DNA of 64,000 nucleotides from Eutypella sp. D-1 (Eukaryota; Ascomycota; Sordariomycetes; Xylariales; Diatrypaceae). The notes beneath the pieces are model-generated. The model saw only the letters and a program-made list of their open reading frames with translations, made no database searches and had not been told where the DNA came from. The stretch covers positions 1,302,001-1,366,000 of the forward strand of contig JAJTTP010000006.1 of assembly GCA_023313575.1 (NCBI GenBank), read 5' to 3'. Both the position numbers and the translations under genes were made by a program. Shown one piece after another: positions 38,062-47,607 of the stretch. Numbering within the stretch: position 1 is the stretch's first letter; every line of letters starts with the position of its first letter.

Positions 38062-39093
38062 TGCTCACCTTTCCTCTTGACTTCTTTCTTGTATTTCCTT
38101 CTATCTTTCCTTCTTCTACGTATTTGGGGTCATTTAGGCGTTTAACGAATGAACGAACCACAATGAAATGGCTGAGAGTATACGTGCTTGGATTCGAGAT
38201 AGGGCAGAATGATAACAAGTAAAAGGAAAGTCCCAAAATACATCTATACGTATACGTATCGTAGCACATTTTGCTTTGGCTGTGGTAGAAGATCATATTT
38301 CCTGAGTGACTGAACCGTCCCTCCCCCAACAAAAGAAAATACCCCGCTTTTACCCCTGAACTGCTTAGCCCCACGTGGAAGGACAAAAGCGTATGCGCAA
38401 AACAGCTACTCTAGGATAACAACAAGACAGAAAAGCTGTCAGCATGAGACATGAACATGTGAATTTGACTGTATATATAAGCTACGCGTTCATCACCAAA
38501 ACCCACAGGGGGACACAAATGTCACAAGAAAACCCCATCTTAAAAGGACAACATCATATATGCATTGGCCTCGCAATAATGGCGGGCGGTAAACTGGTAT
38601 CATCATCGTGAGCGGGGAGTAGTTCTCTCTCTCTCTCTCTTTCTGTGTGCGTATCCTCTCTCCCCACCCCCTTCGCGGAAGGGGAAAAGAAGATGAGTGC
38701 TCCCTTGTCACTCCACTCCGCTTACTCTATCTATCGATCGCCGGCCCTCTCGCTATTCATACATACATACATACATACATACATCCATGCATACATGCAA
38801 CAATATAGAAAAGGGGAAGATTTGCCATCTTCACCTAGATGCTTTTTTTCCCCGTTCCTCTCTTGTAGACCGCCCTCCGCGCGCGTGCCTGTAGCATGTT
38901 TGATGCGCGCCTACTCCCCTCACCCCCAACTTTTCCTCGAAACTGCATCTCCCACTCCGGCCCCGCTGCCTGGAGGGAAGCCTATCCGGGGGGTTTGCAG
39001 TGCATATATGCCGTGTTCCAAAAAACAGCGTAGAGTAAGTGGTATATCAAATGTGTAAATCGCGTCGCGTCTTTGATACCGCGCGACTTGAGT
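38062..39093. other. intergenic with microsatellites
   Basis: Convergent 3' flanks of the AAA gene and the ABC transporter. A CT repeat lies at about 38624-38641 and a (CATA)n repeat at about 38758-38784. No gene is seen. Confidence 0.5.
38758..38784. repeat. (CATA)n microsatellite
   Basis: Six to seven tandem copies of CATA with imperfect continuation to the right. Confidence 0.9.
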
Positions 39094-41520
39094 TCAGCCC
39101 CTGGAAGACCGGTCATCGTCTGCCTTCCTCTTTTCGCGAGCGGCGGCGACCTCTTGCGTCTTCTGACTCCGCTCCCGTTCCCGTTCTGCCTCCTCCTCCG
39201 CGTGCTGCTCCCGCAGCTCCCTCTCCTCGCGCTCCTCCTCTTCTTCTTCCTCCTCGAGCTCCTCGAGGACCTCAGACTCTTCGAGGTGGGGGTCGCGGTG
39301 GACGTGGGCGTCGGGGACGTCGCCACCGCTCATCTGCCATTCCATGAGGCGGGAGAAGGCGGAGCCGCGGTCGGCGTTGAGGGCGGCATAGGTGCCGGTC
39401 TCGGCAACCTTACCGTTGTTGTCGAGGACGATGATGCGGTCGGAGCGCTTGATGGTGGAGAGGCGGTGGGCGATGGAGATGGTGGTGTTGCGGCCGCGCA
39501 GTAGCTCGGCGAGCGCCGCGTTCACCAACGTCTCGGACTCCGCGTCCAGCGCCGAGGTCGCCTCGTCCAGGATCAGGATATCCGGGTCCTTGAGCAGCGC
39601 CCGCGCGATCGCGATCCGCTGCTTCTGTCCGCCCGACAGCTGCGCCCCGCGCGCCCCCACCTGCGTCTCCAGCCCCTGCGGGAAGTCGCTGATGAACTGG
39701 CAGTTGGCCCGCTGCGCCGCCCGCACCACCTCCGCCTTGGTCGCGCTCGGCCGCCCGTACGCGATGTTCTCCGCGACCGTGCCCGAGAACAGGACCGGCT
39801 CCTGTGAGACCAGGCCGATGCGCCGCCGGAGCGACTTGGCATTCATCGTGGAGATGTCCACGCCGTTGATGGTGATCCGGCCCGAGGTGGGGTCGTAGAA
39901 GCGGTTGAGGAGTGCCGAAACGGTGGACTTTCCGCCGCCTGACGGGCCGACGATGCAAACGTTGGTGCCCGAGGGGATCTCGAAGTCCACGCCGTCGAAT
40001 ATGGCGACAGCCGGCCGCGTGGGGTACGCGAACGTAACGTTCTCAAACCTAATGGGGCCTTGCGCGGATGTCACCTTGACGCCCTTGGTTGCGGCGATGC
40101 TCGGCTTGCGGTCCTGCAGCTCGAAGAGCCTGTCAGCGGCACCGACGCCCTTCATCAGTTCGGAGAAAAACCCGGATATGTTGAACAGACTGGAGCCCGC
40201 AAAGCCGGCATACAACATGAAGGTGGTGAAATCGCCGGGGGTCAGGGCACCGCTCCGGACCATGCCACTGCTGAACCAGAGCAGGGCAATCAGGGTCATG
40301 TTGCCCATGAACCCGGAGGACGAGAAGAAGGTTGCGTCAACAAAAGCCTGTTTCTTGCCGAGGTTGAAGATATTCCTGACTTGCTTGTTGTAGCGCCGTG
40401 TTTCTTGCTGTTCACCGACGAAGGCCTGGCTAGTCTTGACATTCCCGAGGCGCTCCTCCGCGATCTTAGTCAGGGTTCCAAGATTCTTCTGCATCTCTCG
40501 ACTCAGCTTCCTGACGACCCTTCCGTAGAGAAACGCAGCCGTCCCTATTAAAGGAGCAGAATAGAATATGACGGTGGTGAGGCTTGGGCTAATGTATATC
40601 ATGAGAGTCAGCCCAGTCAGACCGCTTACGACCGCCCTGAGCCCATCGGAGAGGTTCTGGGTGATGGCTTTCCCGACGATGATGGTATCGGAGCTGAGGC
40701 GAGATATTAGGTCTCCAGTCCGGTTAGCGTCGAAGAATTCGGCGTCCTGGCTGTAGGTTTTCTTAAAAAGCTGGGATCGCAGACGGGTGACGACCTTCTC
40801 GCCGATGATGCGGAGCAGTATGACCCTTCCAAAGTTGGCGGCGGCGCCGAGAGACAGGACGGCAGCGCAGGCGGCGAAGAACTGGTAGATATCCAAGCCG
40901 AAGACTCTAACATCCTCGATGGGGCCCTGGGAGAAATTCATGACCTTGCCGACGATCCAAGGCATACCCATGGTGGCGGCAGAGGAGATGAAGAGCAGGA
41001 GGAAGGCCAGGGAGAGGGTGGGCAGTTCGGGCTTCACAATCCTGAGCAGGCGCCAGATGTCACTCAGCACGCCGAAGAATTTCTTAGTTTCTTTGCCATC
41101 CTTAGTTAGCCGAGCTCGCAAATTGACGTGGGCTGCCCTGGTCGCTTTCTCGGTGCGGCGAAAGCCCTCATGAGCGGGGGGGTCATCCTGCTTCGGTTGG
41201 TCGGACTTGGCGGTTTCCAGACTATCCTTGCCCTTCTCTTCCCTAAGCACCTTTTGTGTCGTAGAGAAATGCCGGAGTATACCAATTGGGGACCGAGACG
41301 GGCTGCTATGTAGAAGTAGAGGTTGTTGCGATCCGAGATTCAGGCCGAAGGAGCGCGGGATGGGCTTAAACGTAGGTAAGAGTTGGGATTGATGAGGCGC
41401 AAGTCGCGAGGCCGGGGCGGGACGAGGGAAGGAAGAGGAGCAACGGGTGACAAAGCCTCTGGACTGTGTTGCGCGAGAACTCAATCCAGTATTGAAGACA
41501 GTATTAAAGACAGTAGACAT
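39094..41520 (-). CDS. mitochondrial half-size ABC transporter (Mdl1/ABCB10-like)
   Basis: A single exon of 808 residues from ATG 41520, the first Met that gives an Arg/Ser-rich mitochondrial presequence (SSRATQSRGFVTRCSS). A six-helix transmembrane domain spans about residues 190-470. A nucleotide-binding domain follows with Walker A GPSGGGKST, a Q-loop in GLVSQEPVLF, signature LSGGQ, Walker B DILILDEATSALD and the H-loop SIAHRLST. Proteins of this type form inner-membrane homodimers; yeast Mdl1 exports peptides from the matrix, and ABCB10 is linked to haem and redox balance. The C-terminus carries an unusual Glu/Arg-rich stretch (about the last 50 residues, EEEEEEEREERELREQ) that would form a long charged helix. 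The gene is intact. Confidence 0.94.
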   Translation of the reverse strand: MSTVFNTVFNTGLSSRATQSRGFVTRCSSSFPRPAPASRLAPHQSQLLPTFKPIPRSFGLNLGSQQPLLLHSSPSRSPIGILRHFSTTQKVLREEKGKDSLETAKSDQPKQDDPPAHEGFRRTEKATRAAHVNLRARLTKDGKETKKFFGVLSDIWRLLRIVKPELPTLSLAFLLLFISSAATMGMPWIVGKVMNFSQGPIEDVRVFGLDIYQFFAACAAVLSLGAAANFGRVILLRIIGEKVVTRLRSQLFKKTYSQDAEFFDANRTGDLISRLSSDTIIVGKAITQNLSDGLRAVVSGLTGLTLMIYISPSLTTVIFYSAPLIGTAAFLYGRVVRKLSREMQKNLGTLTKIAEERLGNVKTSQAFVGEQQETRRYNKQVRNIFNLGKKQAFVDATFFSSSGFMGNMTLIALLWFSSGMVRSGALTPGDFTTFMLYAGFAGSSLFNISGFFSELMKGVGAADRLFELQDRKPSIAATKGVKVTSAQGPIRFENVTFAYPTRPAVAIFDGVDFEIPSGTNVCIVGPSGGGKSTVSALLNRFYDPTSGRITINGVDISTMNAKSLRRRIGLVSQEPVLFSGTVAENIAYGRPSATKAEVVRAAQRANCQFISDFPQGLETQVGARGAQLSGGQKQRIAIARALLKDPDILILDEATSALDAESETLVNAALAELLRGRNTTISIAHRLSTIKRSDRIIVLDNNGKVAETGTYAALNADRGSAFSRLMEWQMSGGDVPDAHVHRDPHLEESEVLEELEEEEEEEEREERELREQHAEEEAERERERSQKTQEVAAAREKRKADDDRSSRG

Positions 41521-42877
41521 GATATTCAATACATTCTGAGAAGGTTGGCCATAGATTGCGCCGCCACACCAACCACTGCCGCCTCGATGTTGCGGGAACA
41601 GTACGAGACGACGATGCACTGCGACTGCCCCCGAAACCATTGTGAGAGCTTTTATGGTTGTCGCGTCGTCATGAGCTGTTGTCGTATCAGTCTAATCAGT
41701 TCTGAAATGGACGGTCTCATGGTCAGGTCAGGTTGTGGGCATTGCTGCTCCTTCTATGAATTGAGGTTTGGTCCTTTTCCCGTTTATTCAAGTTTCTCAC
41801 CTCGGAGCTTCAAGGAATAAAATCGGAGGAAATATTTAATGTTCCGTCATCAGCGTATAGTTAAAGGTTGTAGATCATTTCTAGAAACTCTATAGTAGTA
41901 ACCTATACCTAATATGGTTAGGAATTTTTAGTTTATTTCCTTAGCGCCCCGCGTCATCCCGTAAGACCTCCTTATGCAATCCTCAAAGAATTATTCACCT
42001 ATCAGCTATGTAGAATCCTCTCATCTGCCCTGATGCCATGAAAAATAGGGGTTTAATCCTGCCCTATTATGATTAGTCACGCCACTCTGCAATCGATAAT
42101 CATAGACGAGGACTCGTGGCCCGGGGATAGCATACCCCGTCATCGATTAGAACCGCAACAACAACTCCCGTCTCCCGAGCAATAAACGTATTATTTGCGC
42201 AATTCTACATTATTACGTTTCCAACGTATAAATCGGCTTGCAAGAGGCTCAAGAGCTGGGACTTGGCACAATATCTAGAAGGCCATGAATTCTACGTCAC
42301 TTTCGCCCTTAATCCGAAGATTTCTTTCATAGACACAATGGGTACGCCGAAGACAACCCACACAAACCCAAAAGCAAAGACTGAAGACATAAGGTGATGC
42401 TGCGTCCGATTGGATGTGAAGGCTAAGCCACGCCTTTAATTGAATTGCTTTCATTGTGATAGCACCCTGCTTGGCGACATGGGCGTCAAACACCACCTGT
42501 GAGATGCAAGTGTCCAAATGGTACATAGAGTGGCAGCCACTCGTCCTCCGCAAAGCAAGACACCAATAATTGGAAATTTCTGGACAGGTGAGATTTATCG
42601 CCTGCTTCTGCCTCAACGTCTCTCAGTTTGCATTCTAAATATAACCCTAGCCGCCCCTTCTCTAAACAGTTACATAGTATAGAGCTTATGCAGCGGGAAC
42701 AGAATGTCACGGTTTTAGGGGTCTTTCTGCTATAGAGTTGCACAAGTTACAACGTGTGGGCATAATAAGCCTGGACGCTATCAAACCTCCTTCCATCCCG
42801 GACATAAGGTTCAAACCACGAATACCCCCATCTTGATCGCATTCCTACTTTCGATTGCACTAGCTGATCGTCGCTAT
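41521..42877. other. intergenic
   Basis: 1.36 kb covering the ABC-transporter promoter and the 3' flank of the NTF2-like gene. A minus-strand open frame at 42275-42616 lacks an ATG and has no family features; it is not called. Confidence 0.5.
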
Positions 42878-43273
42878 TCAGGCGCCATACTTGTGGAAGA
42901 CCTTGGCAATGACCTGCCATCGACCATCAATCTTAATAAGAGTCAAGAAATCGGTATAGTCAGCGCCCGAGGCGTCGTTCTCCATATCTACACGAACAAC
43001 TGCGGTTGTCTGTGTGATTGCGAGCACATCGGTACGAGTCTTGATATTGGGCGCGCTGCCCTCTTTCTTAATGAAAGTGTAGAGATTGCCGATGGGGCCA
43101 GCCAACATCTCGGGCTTGGGGGGGCTGATGAATCCATACATGACAGCGTCATTATGGAAAGCCTCTGCAACTTTATCAACGCTGCCTATCCGCAGGCCCT
43201 CGACATATTTGTTGGCGGCGTCGATAACGGAATCGAACTCGGCGGTTTGAACGGTCTTGATGTTGCTGGCCAT
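42878..43273 (-). CDS. NTF2-like (SnoaL/lumazine-binding-like) protein, copy 1
   Basis: A single exon of 131 residues. The sequence follows the NTF2 cone fold: N-terminal helices (DSVIDAANKYVEGLRIG), AFHNDAVMYGF, an IKTRTDVLAIT strand, AVVRVDMENDASGADYTDFLTL and the final WQVIAKVFHKY strand. Such small proteins bind or transform hydrophobic small molecules, and many of the SnoaL-like group are cyclases, isomerases or dehydratases. It is a clear paralogue of the plus-strand protein at 46026 (shared YTDF, MEN, IIAKVF-type and KTR-DV-AIT motifs). The pair flanks an alcohol dehydrogenase. A TATA-like box lies about 200 bp upstream. The exact reaction is unknown. Confidence 0.85.
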   Translation of the reverse strand: MASNIKTVQTAEFDSVIDAANKYVEGLRIGSVDKVAEAFHNDAVMYGFISPPKPEMLAGPIGNLYTFIKKEGSAPNIKTRTDVLAITQTTAVVRVDMENDASGADYTDFLTLIKIDGRWQVIAKVFHKYGA

Positions 43274-44337
43274 TCTCTAAAGTGACTGCGATTTAGCTTG
43301 TGAAAGTAAAGCGACCAAGGGAGGCTTCAGTACAACTTACGGAGATGTTGTAACGAAGCCGTCACCACTGGTCTTGATTTTAGATAACAAAGGGCGTAGA
43401 AGGGTAAATACTTAGATTGATCGCTGGCTAGCTAAAAGAGAGACTATCTAGATGGGAGTGATCCCATACCCTTTATATAGAAAAAGGGTTACCATACAAA
43501 AGGGAACGTCGCCAAGAGATAGTCTTGGCGACGCGACTATCTTCACGTGACCTGTTATCAAAACCCTGGAATGAGTGGTTTGTAACAGATGTTCAGCAGG
43601 TATGTTTTGTTCAATCTTAGCGTAAGCAGTGCGAAGTCTAGTCAGATTCTGCGGTACATGCCACAACTTCGACTACCTAAGTATTTTGCCTGTTCTCCTG
43701 CCCTTATATTGCTCCAATGTACGTGAAAACGAATTTGTCATAGGAGGAGTGACAACCAGGTTGCCTTTGTCAGCAGATTTGTGGGTTTAGGTACCTAGGG
43801 GTTTTGTTATCCCATTTTACGACCCTAAATACCATAGCCCCACAGCCAGTAGGGATTACTGGCATCATCGTCAAGGGTATGGACATAGACTACGCTGTGG
43901 CACCCAATCACCAGCCCCTTAATATGGCAGCGATTCAACTGGCTTCTGTATCAACCCTTCTTGTTCTGGTTGATGGCTCGAAGTCAATGTCACCTGTCAG
44001 ATAGTATGAGTATTCTGTCCATTGATGTCGGATCTGCTGATTCTCGGCTTTTTTTGTTGTCTCTCGGGAAGTGTCTGCCCCTGAGCTATTTCACGTATAG
44101 CAAGACTGGCGACAGTACAGCCCGATCCCGTAACCTCCGGCCGCGTGCCGCCGCCAAAACCTAGGCTGCATGGCACCGCCGGCCTCCTAGGTGATGACGT
44201 GGAGAGTAGTAGCGATAGCGACGCAAGTCAAGTCCCGGACCTCGACTCGCCGGCTAACAACCACTCGCGCATTAACAGCGCTGTGCCTGTCTATACCATA
44301 CGGCTCCCTAATCTGATATGTGTTTCTTTGCTCTGGG
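43274..44337. other. intergenic
   Basis: Upstream of NTF2-like copy 1 and downstream of the alcohol dehydrogenase. A GC-rich patch at 44110-44290 is open on the plus strand (Asp/Ser-rich) but has no recognisable domain. Confidence 0.45.
43471..43480 (-). promoter_or_regulatory. TATA-like element upstream of NTF2-like copy 1
   Basis: Reads CTATATAAAG on the minus strand, about 200 bp before the ATG at 43273, a reasonable core-promoter position for a filamentous-fungal gene with a leader. Confidence 0.4.
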
Positions 44338-45540
44338 CTATATAGTAACAACTAGACGTCCTTTGAACTCGCGAGCTGCAATCCTCTCCGGTATCGTCTC
44401 TCCCTGCTCGAGCGGCAGTTGAGTGATCGTACTACAGATACCCTCTCTTGCCACGACTTCAATCATATTCTCTACCTCTTCCACACTGCTATGCAGAGAG
44501 CCGCGAATGACAAGCTCGCGAAACACAATGTTGAAGGGATCAAATTTGAATCCATCATTCGGGAGTCCTAGAACAACCCCTACGCCTCCATACCGAAGAC
44601 GATGAAGCGCCCAATCGGTTGCTGGGACATCGTCAGTACAGGTTAAAACAGCATCGACGCCCAAGCCGTCAGACAGTTCGTCAAGCTTCTTTATCGTGTC
44701 GGGATCATCCAACCTGGCTACAATATCAGGGCTTAGATGATCAGGCAGCTTGGCCGCCATCCGAGTCCCAACATCGCTACTATCAATAGCGGCGACACGT
44801 AAGCCAAGGACCTTTGCAAACTGTATTGCGAGAATGCCCAAGCCTCCGATGCCGACAACTGCCAAGGTTTCGCCCGGCGCCAATCGGCATTGCTTTATAG
44901 CATTCCACGAAGTAGCCTTTGTAATGAGTCAGTAGCGTTCTTCTTAAGGCTGATGATAGAAAGGGCACCTACGCCAGCACACATGAGTGGTGCAGCCTGT
45001 TCAAATGACAGGCCTTCAGGCAACTTGACAAGAGCACTATCCGACGCGATCATGTACTCTGCAAACCCCCCATCGGCGCCGGAAATACCGCCCATGGTTT
45101 TCTTTTCGCAGAATCTAGCGTCAGAAGACCCGTATTCCTTGAGGCGCCATCGGCATCCTGCGCAGGATCCGCAAGCATTCCGAAAATTAAGCACGCCGAC
45201 GCGATCACCAACCGCCCAGTCCTCGCTCACATTTGGGCCCAAAGCCACCACCACTCCTGCTGGCTCGTGGGATCCAGTGAAAGGGAGCTCAGTGCCGTAG
45301 ACACCCTGGTAGACTTGATAGTCGGTATGACAGAAGCTGGACGCTTTGACGCGCACGAGCAATTCCCCTTCACTAGGGGTGGGAACCGGAATATCGTCCT
45401 TCAGCTTGTAATTCTCGTTGAACTAAAATGCCTATCTATTAGAAAAGATCGTAAAAGTAAACAGCAGTTGACCGGAGCAATCAATTAGTTACCTTGACGA
45501 GGCGCAAAGCTTTCATCTGAGACGGGATTTCGTAGTCCAT
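44338..45540 (-). CDS. zinc-dependent medium-chain alcohol dehydrogenase
   Basis: Three exons, 45493-45540, 44973-45422 and 44338-44916, all phase 0, give 358 residues. Catalytic zinc ligands are visible in SSFCHTDYQ and GSHEPAG. The structural zinc site uses the Cys cluster in NACGSCAGC with a fourth Cys in DARFC. The NAD(P) fold shows VVGIGGLGILAIQFAK. The closest general type is the propanol-preferring/fungal ADH group, oxidising alcohols or reducing aldehydes in the cytosol. It lies between two NTF2-like paralogues and shares a 485-bp divergent promoter region with copy 2, which suggests common control. The spacer between the second and fourth Cys of the structural site is longer than usual (RWRLKEYGSSD). 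Confidence 0.93.
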
Positions 45541-46025
45541 TTTTAATGAGTCATGGCGCTTCACTCGATGCCCCAAACGCCCTTTTATTCTTGAAGGAGC
45601 CTGGTGTATCGACTACTGTCGCATTCAATTGTTGTAATTCCTATATATCACGGTTTTTACGCACAAAGCCTCGGGTGGATGCGAGAGGGGATTGAGGTAG
45701 AAAGTAAGCCCGACTCAATTTGTAAGCTACATGCGAAAACCCCTAAACTTTAATAATTGATGGTTAGCTTTCCTCAACGTGTCCCACTCCCTTGCGAGTA
45801 CGTTAGTAATGATTTATGAGTCTCTATTAGCTGATGGGGCCTCTTGGCTCCATCTATACACATTAAGAGAGCTTGATACACAATTCGGTCATGGCGACGA
45901 CTTAGATTAAAAGGGTGGCGAAATCACCCAGAGGAAGCTGTCTTCGTCAATCTATCGGACCAATCCTCCTTTCTTTCACTTTGACACACACACACGGTCA
46001 CATTTTACGCTATTCGACGCCCAAG
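45541..46025. promoter_or_regulatory. divergent promoter region of ADH and NTF2-like copy 2
   Basis: 485 bp between head-to-head start codons (45540 minus, 46026 plus). A CTATACACATTAAG stretch near 45854 and a CA repeat near 45985 face the plus-strand gene. No specific operator could be recognised. The spacing is small enough for shared regulation. Confidence 0.5.
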
Positions 46026-46430
46026 ATGAGTGTTACCGTCTCCGATTATGACGCTGTCGTGCAGGTCATCGAAAAATACTACGTCGGAGGTCGCATTGGC
46101 GACAAATCCCTACTTGAACATGCATTCCACCCCGACGCTATCATGTACGGCTATGAACGCGATGGAGCCAGATCTGAGGGATCTTGGAGGCAATTGAACG
46201 ACTACATCAGTCAATATGGGGGGTCTGAAGGTATCAAGACTCGCGTTGATGTGGTAGCTATTACTCCTCAGACGGCTGTCGTCAAGCTTGAGATGGAAAA
46301 CTCCCCATCTGGAGCAACATACACCGACTTTCACACCTTGTTTAAGTTTGACGATGGATGGAAGATTATTGCGAAGGTGTTTTATACACATGCGGAGAAG
46401 AATACAACGCAGGATACAACGCAGAAATAG
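46026..46430 (+). CDS. NTF2-like (SnoaL/lumazine-binding-like) protein, copy 2
   Basis: A single exon of 134 residues. It has the same fold outline as the copy at 42878: helices (DAVVQVIEKYYVGG), HAFHPDAIMYGY, IKTRVDVVAIT, VVKLEMENSPSGATYTDF and WKIIAKVFYTH. It has a short Thr/Gln/Lys tail of its own. The two proteins match over their whole length and are presumably a duplication, now separated by the alcohol dehydrogenase and lying on opposite strands. The start at 46026 is the ATG that aligns with copy 1. A role as cyclase, dehydratase or carrier in the same small pathway as the ADH is an inference from position only. Confidence 0.87.
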   Translation: MSVTVSDYDAVVQVIEKYYVGGRIGDKSLLEHAFHPDAIMYGYERDGARSEGSWRQLNDYISQYGGSEGIKTRVDVVAITPQTAVVKLEMENSPSGATYTDFHTLFKFDDGWKIIAKVFYTHAEKNTTQDTTQK

Positions 46431-47607
46431 ACTGGAGCCGGAACTTTCATCGAAATCACAATCTCTTTCCAGCTACTTCTCCTCCTATGATATCAGTCAA
46501 GTAAAGAAGGGTGATTTTCATTTGCGTAGTGCTATTGAAAAGCAGTGGCTTCGGTAATGTATTCCACATCAAAACATACTGCATCGAATGGGCCCCTACT
46601 CTCTTGATATGTTTTGGACCATTCGACCATACGGCTGCCAGCTAAGAGGCTTGAGCGTCAATGATGTCTTTACTAAAAGGCCAGCTCCTTTCTAACTCAA
46701 AACTTGAAATTCATAACGGTAGCAAGTCGTGAGGTTCAGTGTGGGAAGGGGTTGAAGACAGTTGTTGCGGAGACTTTGGATGGGCTGTTTCATAGACCGT
46801 GACGACCCCACCCCGCCCCGGGGGGGGGGGGGTGATAAGCCTATCTGAACCCGATTGGAAGCAGTTGTTCTCCCTGCTCTTCAAATACAGGAAGACTTGT
46901 AGAGACTCTCGTACAGTATCATCGCCAAGTCTTGGTCCCTCACTTCGGTCTTTGACATCAAACCAGCCATAGACGAGGCTATGTGCCTCAAATCAGGAGC
47001 TACCGGTCAATACAAGCCAGAGAGGCAGCTAAAAGAATGGAACTATTGATAAGCAGCATATGGAGGATGTTAGAGAAGCCAATGTCAGATCTAGGAGTGG
47101 GTTGTTCCCTCGTCTTCCCGGTGTCGAACATTTGAGAGGCCGATCTCTCGAAACCCCCACCGCACCATTCATTCAACCGGCGAGAATGGTGGACATATTC
47201 TAAGCATGACGGGAATGGGCCGGTACGTATAATTCCGGCTCAAGCTTGCCAAATAAACGACATGAATTGGTAGGCTGTAAGTGATAGGTAGGCTTGATCC
47301 ATCTGAGAAGTGGCCAAATTATTTATCCTGAGTTCAAATTGGATCAATTGAGGGATGTTGAAACCCTCTAAAATGTAACTATCTAAGAGCTAAGGAAAAT
47401 CCACTGTTGAAGTAGATGACTAGTATCGGTACATATGAAAGTGGAAACCCTTGTTTTCATTACAAATCGAAAGAGGGGATTTGTTCATCCCGAGAGGTCC
47501 AAGGGGTGAATGGCCAGAGCAGGAGGATGACCGCACTGGCAATCATGTCACCAACTGAGAATCCTGCCTCGGCCTGTGGGCGAGTCGGTCTCTGCGCATG
47601 GATCTGT
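46431..47607. other. intergenic
   Basis: Convergent 3' flanks of NTF2-like copy 2 and the Mg2+ ATPase. A run of 13 G lies at about 46820-46832. No gene is seen. Confidence 0.5.

Noticed and set aside
38758..38784. Microsatellite arrays as a CRISPR-like array
   Set aside because: Uniform 4-bp units without spacers; simple sequence repeat in a eukaryote.
42275..42743. Overlapping minus-strand frames of 113 and 85 codons
   Set aside because: No ATG start for the longer one, many Cys and aromatic residues without pattern, no family resemblance.
44145..44345. 66-codon plus-strand frame rich in Ser/Asp
   Set aside because: No ATG in good context with homologous features; kept only as a compositional observation.
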